From Asterias rubens (Eukaryota; Echinodermata; Asteroidea; Forcipulatida; Asteriidae): 64,000 bases of DNA. Positions within the stretch are counted from its first letter, which is position 1, and each line of letters begins with the position of its first letter. Shown in pieces: positions 48,501 through 58,574 of this stretch. A model generated the notes under the pieces. The model was not told where the DNA came from. It searched no databases and saw only the letters and a list, made by a program, of their open reading frames with translations. The stretch covers positions 744,001-808,000 of the forward strand of contig NC_047068.1 of assembly GCF_902459465.1 (NCBI RefSeq). Direction: 5' to 3'. Both the position numbers and the translations under genes were made by a program.

Positions 48501-51394
48501 AGTGAGGTAACTAGTGTACGTCTATTCCCCCGAGTCACTCACACTCACAGGCCCGGGGGGGGAATAGACGTGCACTAGTTACCAAATTATGCCAGTCAAT
48601 ATGTGTTTTATAACACAGCTCGGTCTTAAATGTGAAAAAATAACAGAAATCTGGAAGAGAAAGGAAGTTTTGTAGTTGCTGTTTACGGTTCAAGTCAAGA
48701 GAGGGCGCTGTAACCAGGCACTATTTTCGAAGACTAGTGCCCGCTCGGGAACTAGTTCCCGCACAACACACGGGCACGATCACTAGACCATATTAGTTCT
48801 ACCCATGTGACCGTGTTTCAGCCAACCAGAATACAGAACAAGCAAGAGGTTTGTTATAATCTCATTTATCCACAAGGGTTTTATGCATCAACTCATGGCG
48901 TGTCATGGCCAAGGGGTCAAGCGCACTGGACTCAAGCTCTGGTGTTTCTGATCAGCAGAAGTTGGCTTAAGACTAGGACCCAATTTCATACAGCTGCTTC
49001 GGAAATAGAAAGTAGCTCAGCACAAGAAATTTATGCTTACCAGCCAAGTTACCAGCCTTAACAATTTCTGAGTCTTGAAAATGCTAATTTCAAAGCGGTC
49101 TTTCTCCAGCTTGCCTTTATGTTGCCAAGACCTCATCCCACTTTTCAATATTTTTTTGTCAAAATGGAAGTAAAAGTTTCTGAATCAAGAAAATGCTTAT
49201 TACAAAATTGGTCTCTCTTGATTCGCGTTGCCTCTTGGCAATATGTTAAAATATTTTTTGTGAAAAAGTGGAAGTAAAAGTTTCTGAATCAAGAAAATGC
49301 AAATTAAAATGTTTTCTCCTCCAGCTTGCCTCTAGTTGCCAAGAACTTATTAAAGCTGTTCAATATTTTTGATAAAAATAATTGGCTGTTGCAAACTGCT
49401 TTTTAACATATTGCCAAGAGGTGACATGAAGCAAGCTGGAGAGAAACCATGTTGTTAACCAAAAGAATCTATAAAAATGCAAAAAACAATTAATGGCCTA
49501 CGCTTCGACCCTATCAGAGTCTGCCTAAAGTACTTAGAGCCTTCGAGAAAGACTCTGCGAGAGTCGTACCATCAGGCCACTAACGTTTAAAAAAAACCCA
49601 GTGATTTGTGAAAATGGAAGTAAAGGGTGCGTTCGTTTAGCTTCCCTGGGTCGACCCCGGTCTGCCCCGGTACGTTCGAATAGCTTTGACGGGGCTCACC
49701 CGGGTCAGCCCCCAGTGCCCTGCTTGTGGAGTGGGTCACTTGGGGGTGACCTGAGGTGCATGCCGTCACCACGAGAGGGCGAGTGTGATCGTTCGACTAG
49801 CTCTTGTCAGGGGCACACCAGAGTGAGCACTGCAGGGTCGACCCAGGGAAGCTAAACGAACGCACCCAATGTTTCTGAATCGAGAAAACGCTGATTAAAA
49901 TAATTTCTCTCCAGCTTGCCTCACGTTGCCAAGACCTGATCCCGCGGGTCCTTCTCTGCCTCACCAAGGTCTCCCAGCAACAGATGAGGAGCTGTATCGA
50001 AGACGAGCAAAAGAAGGCCCTAATGGATAGGGCCAGTGAGCTCATCGATGTCCTCAAATTGCCAGAGTGAGTTTTGATTTTGCTTTGAAGAATTTATTTC
50101 ACAACAGAAAAGAAACTGCGTGACTTGGTAAATGTTCAATGATTTGGGGTTGAATCATAGAAATAGACCCGAAGAACGCTGAGTGTGTCATTGTGTGTGC
50201 GATTTCGCTGTGAGACTATTTTTATGGACGCGCGTAAGCCATTTTTTTACGCATGTATGGCAAGATATTTTGCCATACAGTAGATGTCCCATTGACCAAT
50301 GAAAACACTACAAACAGTTTATGTGCGATGCCATCTTGTCATTTCGCCATACACGCCGTGTCCACAGACGACACAGAGGACGGCCGAGCTCAGCGTTCTC
50401 CGGGTTCTATTTCTATGGGTTGAACAAAGAAAAATTTACTAGAGCGGGATAAAAAGTCGCACCTTCTCAAGGTAATCCCTTGGCTCCCAGGTTGTATCTT
50501 AAACATGGGTGAGGTCCATAGTTTGCATGGCAGTTACCGGTTGAAGGGCTTTTGAGTGGCACCACCGAACATAGATATTGACAAAATAGGGAGACCGCCA
50601 ACATGGGGCTAGATTGTTCAGTTAGTTAGTATGTTGGAACATTAATCCAGAGATTGTTGGTTCAATTCCCGCTGTAGTAAAAAAAAAATATCATTTAATT
50701 GCCATTACAGCCGTCGATTTCACAAAACTCTTCCTAACTTAAGACTAATCTTAGTACTTAGGACGAGTCCCAACCCTGCACTGTAGCATGCAGACCTTAA
50801 GAATAATCCTAAGTTAGGATGAGTTACTCGTCCTAACTTGAGATAAGACGAGTCCTAACTGTGAAATCGATGGCTGATGTGTGGTTAAACCCAACATTGG
50901 TGTAGGGTAAAACTAATGATAGGCTAAGTAGGATTCAAAACTTTGCGTGGTGGAAAAACGACATGGAAAGGTTTGCGGTAACACCATGTAATGACTATGT
51001 CTAATGAGTTGGGGTGATTCTGAAAAGAATCGTTGCTTTCTCCAGAAGACGAAACCAACGGTTCTTTTAAGACCACCCCAACTCATAGGAGATAGTCATT
51101 ACATGGTGTTACCGCAAACCTTTCCATAATTATAGGCTGCAATTGGGTTTGTGTGTGTTCGTTGAGGAAGTCTTCCTGTCAAGGGAACTCAGCAATTTCT
51201 TACGATTAGTGGGATTAACCTGAGTCTTTTAAAACACTGTACTCTACCTTCCCTTCATGTTTTTGTCCAGTGTTGCGTCGGCCATTTTGAGTCCAGCATG
51301 TGAGATTGAAGATGGACATTGGCATCAAGATGTTAACACCTCAGTTCCTTCACTACTTCAATCCATCTATCATATCGTTCAACATGGAATTTAA
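31707..51394 (+). CDS. AP5Z1: AP-5 complex subunit zeta-1, 18 coding exons
   Basis: Large alpha-solenoid subunit of the AP-5 adaptor, which works with SPG11/SPG15 on late endosomes. Exons: 31707-31744, 32734-32883, 33713-33914, 34440-34584, 35909-36018, 37419-37734, 38790-38827, 40175-40337, 41161-41339, 41556-41639, 42322-42542, 43103-43189, 43574-43696, 45094-45226, 46153-46230, 48359-48469, 49915-50066, 51271-51394. GT..AG borders and phases agree throughout; 2454 nt, 817 residues against 807 in human. Matching landmarks: VTEIDGSACQEFFTFLS, SLIEAVSLLDVLC, FPNLLKILAWNPRTFLTEF, EMLHLLLDLPCKTIALEA, SQAVPLLLR, VWIVGDYTSTAYDSRC, ALETLLYEVSALV, LASRCQDLIPRVLLCLTK and the HQDVNTSVPSLLQSIYH end. 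Exon 1 is only 12 codons plus 2 nt; its phase fits exon 2 and ISRAR resembles the family N terminus, but it is the least certain exon. A Ser/Gly-rich loop lies in exon 6. Introns 16 and the 3' flank contain copies of exons 17 and 18. Confidence 0.95.
32485..32603. repeat. Inverted repeat with GGGGCGCTGTACT arms
   Basis: The arms run CAGTACCTGGGGCGCTGTAC and the inverse, with a TTTTGTCATTATTGTCG/CGATAATGACAAAA stem inside. Directly upstream of the 66-bp palindrome. Confidence 0.75.
32623..32688. repeat. Perfect 66-bp palindrome
   Basis: Each half begins GTAGTTGCGATAACGTAACC and is the exact inverse of the other, centred between 32655 and 32656 with no spacer. It lies 45 bp before AP5Z1 exon 2. 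It matches the ends of the foldback at 11073-11466 but has lost all interior. Confidence 0.95.
37790..38525 (-). repeat. 123-bp minisatellite with an open 41-codon reading frame
   Basis: Units begin at 37921, 38044, 38167, 38290 and 38413 (GTAGGTCCC), with a partial at each end. On the minus strand one frame stays open for 239 codons and repeats ARNRDLWRLIVVGKP..LDQALLCEEADIPSV. RD-x-W in this setting resembles LINE C termini, so it may come from one. It sits in AP5Z1 intron 6; no start context suggests a real gene. Confidence 0.9.
40740..41135. mobile_element. Foldback with GTCCGAACGGTCGAGTTGTC arms and a telomere-like run
   Basis: CGGACAACTCGAC-type words invert across the element. The centre (40883-40926) holds about seven near-perfect CCCTAA units, the TTAGGG telomere repeat in reverse. 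AP5Z1 exon 9 begins 25 bp after it. Confidence 0.75.
43810..44035 (-). mobile_element. Non-LTR retrotransposon fragment
   Basis: The minus frame reads QKARWTDNILALNGGRLYGL then DRDVWKEF, like the C-terminal tail of LINE reverse transcriptases (RWTD.I..W.G.....A.DR..W). Stop codons and short length mark it as dead. Confidence 0.5.
45470..45760. repeat. Repeat with an 80-bp internal tandem
   Basis: GGCTGAAACAGGGTTACCCC recurs at about 45577 and 45657. A related copy lies in the other direction at 27700-27900 in IDO intron 12. Confidence 0.6.
46498..46688 (+). mobile_element. tRNA-like SINE with 13-bp target duplication
   Basis: AATTTACCTCTTT flanks it on both sides (46485-46497 and 46689-46701). 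It carries GCTCAGTTGGTAGAGCGC and GGTTCGAATCC; the putative acceptor stem GGCTAGA/TCTAGTC can pair but the anticodon stem cannot. Inserted into an A2 MITE (46300-46836). Confidence 0.85.
46837..47995. mobile_element. Mutator-like element carrying 16 tandem 62-bp units
   Basis: Terminal inverted repeats of about 46 bp (ATAGATATAGAA..GATCGGCCGCGCGTAC) with GTTCAGTGC duplicated at 46828-46836 and 47996-48004. Between them, 16 units of 62 bp (about 46911-47920), each with ACCAGCACGTGAC or ACCAGCACATGAC and GCGCATCCATAGTGG. Eleven units have the CACGTG E-box and five CACATG. No coding frame. Architecture is like the Tetris foldbacks of Drosophila. Confidence 0.9.
48489..48600. repeat. Hairpin after AP5Z1 exon 16
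   Basis: TTTGACTGGCA..ACTAGTG and CTAGTTACC..TGCCAGTCAA arms with GTCTATTCCCCC/GGGGGAATAGAC stems; starts 20 bp into intron 16. Confidence 0.75.
49060..49460 (+). repeat. Degenerate copies of the AP5Z1 exon 17 acceptor
   Basis: The sequence TTTCTGAATC..AGAAAA..TCTCCAG followed by CTTGCCT..GTTGCCAAGA, which forms the 3' splice site and start of exon 17 (49870-49940), recurs upstream with pseudo-exon starts at 49110 and 49325, a poorer copy near 49230 and an inverted one near 49428-49447. Units are about 100-110 bp. All lie in intron 16. Confidence 0.8.
49625..49867. mobile_element. 243-bp GC-rich MITE (GGGTGCGTTCGTTTAGC ends)
   Basis: Ends 47 bp before AP5Z1 exon 17 (49915) and interrupts one unit of the exon 17 tandem array. 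A second copy of the same length lies inverted at 62753-62995 in BRI3-like copy 2. Ends match over about 30 bp. Confidence 0.85.
50156..50417. mobile_element. hAT-like MITE inside a SINE
   Basis: CATAGAAATAGACCCG/CGGGTTCTATTTCTATG ends, flanked by GGTTGAAT (50148-50155) and GGTTGAAC (50418-50425): an 8-bp duplication with one change. The host is a SINE whose other copies read GGGGTTGAACAAAGAATTGA without a break. Confidence 0.75.
50942..51127. repeat. Long inverted repeat before AP5Z1 exon 18
   Basis: Arms of about 80 bp (ATGGAAAGGTTTGCGGTAAC; GAGTTGGGGTG) in intron 17. Related hairpins: 18525-18720, 32939-33020 and a half copy at 1390-1500. Confidence 0.8.
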
Positions 51395-51490
51395 CACAAG
51401 CTAAGTGATCATACGTTGGCAGTGTGTCGTCAGCCCTGTATGTTACGTTTTTGAAAGGAGAAGGGCACCAAGGCATTTTCTCCTCAAGTA

Positions 51491-51640
51491 ATCAAGATGT
51501 CAACACCTCAGTTCCTTCACTGCTTCAATCCATCTATCATATCATTCAATATGGAATATAACACAAGCTAAATGTGCATATGTTGGCAGTCCTGTATGCT
51601 ACATTTTTGAAAGGAGAAGGGCACCAAGGCATTTTCTCCT
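51491..51640 (+). pseudogene. Second copy of the AP5Z1 last exon and 3' flank
   Basis: Matches 51324-51490. In the exon frame it still reads QDVNTSVPSLLQSIYH and then Ile-Ile-Gln-Tyr-Gly-Ile-stop, with two synonymous changes and V-to-I and H-to-Y replacements relative to exon 18. It has no acceptor of its own; the duplication starts inside the exon. In the normal transcript it is 3' UTR. Confidence 0.8.
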
Positions 51641-51764
51641 AGGTAAGGGCATTTCTGAAAGCCCACTTGTTTCAGGAGGCCTACTATCAATGACTTTTTA
51701 TTTCTTCTGTGCCTCAGCGCCTTTGAGCAAACTTTTGATTTAGGCGCTATACAAATCATTTTTC

Positions 51765-51802
<38 letters not shown>

Positions 51803-54161
51803 GGGGCATCCTAAGAGGAATTACTAGAGCATTTCAAGGGCACCAAGGCAATGACCAGGGGGCATGGAGGCAATCGCCTGTGTTACCTCAGTGAAGTATC
51901 AGTCCTGAACTATGATGGCTAACAATTAATTAATGATGTAAAGGAATTAAACTAGGGCTACAGTTGAGAGAGGCCAGCACAGCTCGTGGGTTCCAATCCC
52001 ACCTGAGGTGTCTATGGATGTATTATCCTGCGTCGGCCATTATGTTCAGCATGGAATGTAACATGAGCTGACTGATCAAACGAACTGGAAAATGATGGCA
52101 GTGTACAAAAGTGACGACTCAAAATAATACAAATACAGGAATCGAACTAGGGCCACAGTTGTGAGAGGCGAGCACAGCTGGTGGGATCCAATCCCACTTG
52201 AGGTGTCTGTGGATGTTTATCCTGTGTCGGCCATATGTTCAGCATGGAATGTAACATGAGCTAAGTCATCAAACAAACTGTAAATTGTTGTCAGTGAACA
52301 ATTATGATGGCTAAAGTTGCTCATATTTATACATGTGTTTTTATTTGGGTTGAAACAACCAAACAGTTTCAAAAACCAATTTCAAAAAGGCATACATTCG
52401 CATACCGAATGTAATAATTTTATTTAATTATTTAAAAATTAATATGTCCACACAGCCGTTTCAGTAATATATCCTCAATATTTCAAAGTTGGTATATATT
52501 GTACTTTACAGAGCAATTTAATTGAAGGTAAAACTTGAATATAGAATGGGCTACAGAATAATACGTGTAATTTAGGACTTTCCCAAATTCCAGACGGTCT
52601 GACCGAAAACAGAAAGCTAAAAACTATCAAAATAGATGAATAAATAAATAAAACATGAAAAAAGATATATGAAACGACGAACTAAACAAACTGCAGCATC
52701 AACTTTGCATAGACTTAATTATGAATGTTTATGAGTGCAATGAAGCGAATTTGTTGAAAGGCCTCATTTTCTATGTTTGTAGTAGCAAAGCAACACCAAT
52801 CACAAAACCGTTGGGTAATTTGTATTTTAAACCCTCAAACGTTACTTGTGGGCAACTATCTGCCATGCCTGCCATGTTTGGGGAGTCAAATTGCCGTTGA
52901 AACTTAAAGCGGTAACGTTTTTGCCATTCCTTAGCAGAGCCTTCCTTGAAAAAGCCTTCGAGAAAAGACACAGCCAGGTTTGGAAGTCATGCCTCTAACT
53001 ATTTGCATTTTTTATACCATTCTTTTAGTTGGTAACAGCTAACTACATGTATATGTTCTCAGTTAAAGACCGTGGACACTATTGGTAATTACTCAAAATA
53101 ACTGTTGGCATTTACAACTTACTTGGTAATGAGCAATGGAGAGACGTTGGTAATATACAAAATTGTGAAAAAAGGCTCCCCTTGTTTTTTGAGAAAGAGA
53201 TAATGTTTCCACTAAAACAATATTTTAATTAGATTTGGAGAACTCAGAATTAGATTTCGAGGCCCCGAAATCCAGCATCTGAAAGCACACAACTTCCTGT
53301 GTCAAAGGTGTTTTTTTCTTCCATGATTTTCTCGCAACTTGGACGACCAATCGAGTTCAAGTTTCCACAGGTTTGTTATTTTGAGCATATGTTGGAATAC
53401 ACCAAGTAAGAAGACTGGTCTTTGAGTAATTACCAATTAGTGTCTTATAGTGTCTCCAGTGTCTTAGACCCCCACCCTTTTAGTAAACAGCAAGCAAAAG
53501 GCATGTATCAAAGGCACGGACACTTGGTAACTGTCAAAGACCAGTATTCTCACTTGGTGTATCCCAACATAATAAACATAAAATAACTAACCTGTGGTAA
53601 CTTTGGCTCATTTGGTCATCGTACATCGTTGCAAGAAAATAAATAATGGAATGCTAAAATTTTAGTGATTTCAGATGCATGAGAAAGGCTTAAATGCAGT
53701 GGACGCTGTTGGTAATTAATAAAAATATTTATTGGCCTAAAACCTTACTAGGTAAGAAGTAATGGTGAGGTCTTGATAGTATAAAACATTGTGGGAAACG
53801 GCTCCCGCTGAAGTGGCGTAGTTTTCGAGATAAAAGTAATTTTTCACGAATTTGATTTCGAGACCAAGTCAGAATTAGAATTCTCGAAATCAAGAATCTA
53901 AAAGCATATTATCTCGCAACTTCGACGACTGATTCAGCTCAAATTTTCACAGGTTTGTTATTTTATGCATATGTTGAAATACACCAAGTGAGAAGACTGG
54001 TCTTTGACAATTATCAATACATGTAGTGTCCAGCGCTTTAAGTCATGAAGTCTTTGTCAGATTTAAATGTTAGGAAATCGCCTCTTTAAAAAAAAAAAAA
54101 CACAAAAACAAATAACCCACAGCGTTAAATTCAGAGGTAGCCGTTTCTCACAATGTTGTAT

Positions 54162-54199
<38 letters not shown>

Positions 54200-55825
54200 C
54201 GGCCAAGATTTCAACAAACAGTACAAGATACAATATTGAAATATAAATAAAGAAATATAACAGTATGAGAAACAATGAATGTAAACTTATGACATTTAGA
54301 ACAATTGTAAACCAATGATGTTTCCAAGCTAAAAAAATATATTTTGAGTATTATCAAACGTGTCCAGTGCCTTTAAAACCATAATTTCCGCTTGAATGTT
54401 ATTTCAACTGTGGGTTTGGCTAGCATATTGTTTCCTGGAAGTCATTTTTAATTCCAGATCATGACGGAATATAAAATTCCAATTTGCCTCCATGGGATGC
54501 TGCAACTATTATCGGAAGCACTGCCCTGTGACCTGTATTGGGAAAATCGACCCTGTGTCATACGGGAAAGTCCTAAAATATCCAGAGAACGTTGCAAAAT
54601 CTGAAAAACACCATGCAGTTTTCAAAGAATTAATGTGATCATTTAAAGGGAAGGTACACGTTTGGTAATTACTCAAAACACATGCTAACTTAAAAACTGA
54701 CTTGGTAACGAGCATTGGAGAGGTGTTGACAGTATAAAACATTGTTGGAAACAGCTCCCTCTGTTACGTAGTTTTTTAGAAAGAGGTGATTTCTCACTCA
54801 AATATTAAAAGACTTCTAGCTAGAAGTCTTTAATTCCTGTCTAAAAGCCCACAAATTCGTCCAACAAGGGTGTTTTGTTTTCTTTCATCATTTTCTCTTA
54901 ACTTCGATGACCTTTTGAGCCAAAATTTCACAGGCTTGTTATTTCATGCATATGATGGGATACACCAAGTGAGAAGACTGGTCTTTGACAATTACCAAAC
55001 GTGTACCTTTTTGTAGAACAAAAAACACAATGTCCACAGATTTACATTAAACTTACACAGTTTGAAGATAATGATAGTAGAAAGCTTCCCTGAAAATAAT
55101 ACTTGCTGAGGTGCTGTAGTTTTCGAGAAATGAGTAAAGCAATGTCATGGAAATAATTTTCGTCTCACTTATCATGAGACGAAAACTATTTTAGCATGTC
55201 AAAACGTATTTCCATGACATTGTTTTACTCATTTCTCAAAAACTACAGCACATCAGCAACTTATATTTTCAGGAAAGCTTTCTGCTATCATTATCTTCAA
55301 ACGGTGTAAGTTTAATGTAAATCTGTGGACGTTGTGTTTTGTGTTACAAAAAGCACCCAAATCATTCAAAGGGGACACGATGCCCTCGCATTATGCGTTT
55401 TTGGCTATACAAACCAATTGTCCTACCGGTTAAGAAAGTTGTTTTAAAAAGTAGCATATTGTTGATCCACTTAAAATGTTCCTTGAAATTGCGTAGATTT
55501 GGTTGTTTACTTCCGTTGAACTGACACAGGTCCGCCATTTCATGATCAAGGCTCGATTTATCAAAGAGCTAATCCCTCTTTAATATTGTAATGTAATTCC
55601 CCCCGGAAATTGCGACTGTAAGAGCTTTATAAAAACCGGGTTTAAAGATGTTCGTAATAAACTGAACAGGGCCATTCTTCCTATAGCAACCTGTTCGTGT
55701 CCATCTGGAGACTGTGAGCAGTGATTGCACGTGCTAACATTTCTGTTACAGCTTTTCAAACCTTTGTGGATGCTGTTTGTGAACCGTGTCTATATCATCC
55801 ATTTAATATACATCCACTAAGAACA
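51641..55825. other. Intergenic AP5Z1 to BRI3-like 1
   Basis: Holds a (TTGA)n run at about 51765-51800, exon 18 remnants, AATAAA-rich text near 52632 (possible AP5Z1 poly(A) region), MITEs at 53064-55015, an (ATT)n run near 54165-54202, and a foldback at 55010-55350. No further gene recognised. Confidence 0.5.
51950..52300 (+). repeat. 190-bp direct repeat with older AP5Z1 exon 18 remnants
   Basis: Two units (about 51950-52110 and 52138-52300) share GTCGGCCAT..GTTCAGCATGGAATGTAACATGAGCT. This resembles exon 18 with its middle deleted: the GCGTCGGCCATT beginning joined to the final CAACATGGAATTTAACACAA and following bases. Each unit also holds a phrase like TCCAATCCCAC that resembles a tRNA-type B box. 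Confidence 0.6.
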
Positions 55826-56992
55826 ATGGCTCCCAATGCGAATGAAACGCCCATCGATGGTTCGTGTCCAGGGCAAGCCGTGTGCGTGTCCGACAAACCC
55901 ACGGCAGCCCCGCAAAACCACCAGTGTGCTACCAATGGTAAGTTGTCGCTGTTTTTAAACATTGGGTTTTGGTCTTGCGAGATTACCATTATTTTTTACA
56001 CATTTTCTGAAGGGCATTTTCAGGCAAAAAATGCACATGAAAGCGCACAAATTTGTGCCACAATGGTGGTTTTTCTTTCATTGTTCTCTTGCAACTTCGG
56101 ATGACCAACTGATCTCAATTTTACACAGGTTTGTTTTTTGGTGCATATGTTTGGATACACCACGTGAGAATACTGGTCTTTGACAATTACCAAAGGGTGT
56201 GTCCTGTACCTTTAAACATCGGGTTTGGGTCTCGCTAGATCAACCGACATTTCTACTGAAGAATGCTGATGATAATGATTAGTAGTTGTGTGAGTTGTTT
56301 ATTCATTTATTAGTTGTTTATTCATCATAAGCCTACTAAAGGCCATAGTAGGGCACGTCAAATTTACAAGTAAAGACGAACTAAAGGCAATGGACACTAT
56401 TGGTAATTACTCAAAATAATTATTGGCATAAAACCTTTTTATCGTGACGAGTAATGGGGAGAGGTTGATGGTGTAAAACTTTGTGGGAAACAGCTCCCTC
56501 TGAAGTGACGTAGTTTTCGAGAAAGAAGTAATTTTCCACGAATTGGATTTTGAGACCTCAGGTTTAGAACTTGAGGTCTCGAAATCAACCATCGAAACGC
56601 ACACAACTTCATGTGACAATGGTTATTTTTCTTTCATTATTATCTCGCAACTTCAATGACCGATTAGCTCAAATTTTCCCAGGTTTGTTATTTTATGCAT
56701 ATGATCAGATACAGCAACTGTGAAGGCTAGTCTTTGACAATTACCAATGGTGTCCACTGTCTTTAAACAATGGTGTTTTTTCCTCTTCATTTGTTAAGAT
56801 TCTACCGAGTACGACGACGACTACCAACCACTCTCAAGCATCCCTTGCCCGAACTGCGGCGGGTCCGGGACGGTAAAAGAGCAGTTCATGACGTCGGGAA
56901 TCTTGTTGGCTGTATTTTGCTTTCCGTTAGGAGTACTGTGTTGTATCAGCATGAGGGAACGTGTGTGCTCGAGTTGCCAAGAAACATTCTAA
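55826..56992 (+). CDS. BRI3-like small membrane protein, copy 1
   Basis: Two exons, 55826-55937 and 56799-56992, joined in phase 1, code 101 residues. The C-terminal half has the BRI3 (brain protein I3) pattern: Cys54-x2-Cys57, then GILLAVFCFPLGVLCCISM (residues 71-89, one hydrophobic segment), then Arg-Glu-Arg and Cys94-x2-Cys97. The N-terminal exon is polar, with four Cys and no PPxY motif, so it is shorter and different from copy 2. The intron contains two MITE copies (55995-56216 and 56384-56766). BRI3 proteins are found on lysosomal and other endomembranes; function here is inferred only. A LITAF-type zinc/membrane fold is a similar alternative pattern, but the FPxGVxCC core favours BRI3. 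Start chosen as the first ATG in frame after stops. Confidence 0.8.
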
Positions 56993-57424
56993 AAAATACA
57001 AGAGTACATTTTCTTGAATTCGGGAGACTTCTGTTCTGAAAAAGAACTGTCCTGCCTTTTACCTACCTGGAGATGAAGTTGGCCGGAAATCCTACACCTT
57101 AGCGTTAGTTGATCGAGGGGATTTTCGCTGTGTGTGGAGTATAGATTTTCCGACTTCGGGAGACTTCTCGGTTCGGTAAAGAAGTGTCCTGCTTATTAAC
57201 TGGAAATCGGCAGAAGATAGAAAATCGACTGGGACAAGACTATCCTTAAACTTGAGTGGACCGAAGGGACAACTCTTGTTATTAAAGCTCACTATTGTGG
57301 AAGTCATCGTCAGGAAACTGAAGTATGGGAGAGATTTGTTTGTGGGCCTATTTATAGGAGATGGGTTGAATTTAGAGTGATCAGTCACTGTTTTGGGAGA
57401 CCTATTGTCTGTGGTTGGTGGGCT

Positions 57425-57468
<44 letters not shown>

Positions 57469-57479
57469 TACGTCATATT

Positions 57480-57755
57480 TAACGAGGGTAAACTGAAGCC
57501 GTTTAAAATTGCTACAGACGCCAGTGATGTAGGAGTTGAGTCAGTAAATCGTCATCAGCGAATTATTCCAATATTGAGAAAGAAGCGTTATTTTGGGTTT
57601 GCATTTTGAGATTTGTCTAGTGCAGCAACACAACCCATTGTTTTTGTTCATAAAATTAAGAACAAGAATCAGAGGTTGTTAAGATGGAGTTACGCTCTCC
57701 AAGAATTTGATATTGACATTTGCCATGTTGAGGCCATTGTTATAGTTGTGTGATC
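57480..57755 (+). pseudogene. Gypsy LTR retrotransposon RNase H fragment
   Basis: Reads FKIATDASDVGV, then after a stop PIVFVHKIKNKNQRLLRWSY and ALQEFDIDICHVEA, the order found in Gypsy pol between the RNase H catalytic Asp (DAS) and its end. In-frame stops and short length mark an inactive remnant. Confidence 0.75.
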
Positions 57756-58195
57756 CATGTCTACAATCCCGGCCAAAATGCTTGGGCTACCCATTTCTAA
57801 CGTTATATGAAACCATTCCCTGCCCATTTCCCATTGACACTAAACAATTCCTCCCCGCCCCTCCCCCCCCCCCCCCCCCTCAATGTTGACTGTAACGCAG
57901 AAGAAGACCGGAACCAATATTGAAAGGGGGCAGGGGGACCCAACGAGATATGACATAGATTGTAGATGACATTAATTTAAAAAGGTATTTCATTTCATTT
58001 CAACTCACATCTTTTGAAATAGAAAATAAATTGTATTCTATGATTTGAACATCTCTGTGTTTTGAGTAAAATGTTCTATTTTCACACCAGGTTGAGTTAG
58101 TTTTAGCAGTACAAGTTCATGACAACCGGCTAAAATTTATTTCCATTAGTGTCAACACCATTATCTCTGCAACTACAGGCCTGATAGCAAATCAT

Positions 58196-58574
58196 TTAAA
58201 GGAACACGTTGCCTTGAATCGGACGAGTTGGTCTCTAAAAAGCGTTTTAACCCGTTTGTATAGTTAGAAAGATGTTTCAAAAGTAGAATATAATGATCCA
58301 CACAAGTATCACTCAAAATTGCACGATTTTTCTTTTACGTCGCGAACTAAGACGGTCGGCCATTTATGGGAGTCAAAAATTTGACTCCCATAAATGGCCG
58401 ACCATGTTAGTCGACGAGGTAAAAAGAAAACCACGCAATTTCGAGGCATATTTGTGTAGATCATTGTATTCTACTTTTACAACATCTTTCTACCCATATG
58501 AATTTTATAACAAACGGTTACAGAACGCTTTTCAAAGACCAACTCGATCCATCCAAGGCAACGTGTTCCTTTAA
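58196..58574. mobile_element. Foldback with AAAGGAACACGTTGCCTTG ends
   Basis: Near-symmetrical about GAGTCAAAAATTTGACTC at 58370-58390. A decayed relative is at 55355-55550. The small ORF inside (58293-58574) is just the arm read through. Confidence 0.8.

Noticed and set aside
52771..52971. Minus-strand open frame of 66 codons (SFLEGFFKEGSAKEWQKR..)
   Set aside because: Looks somewhat protein-like but I recognise no family, and there is no clear splice context or neighbour exon; left unannotated.
58293..58574. Open frame of 93 codons
   Set aside because: Lies wholly in a foldback element arm.
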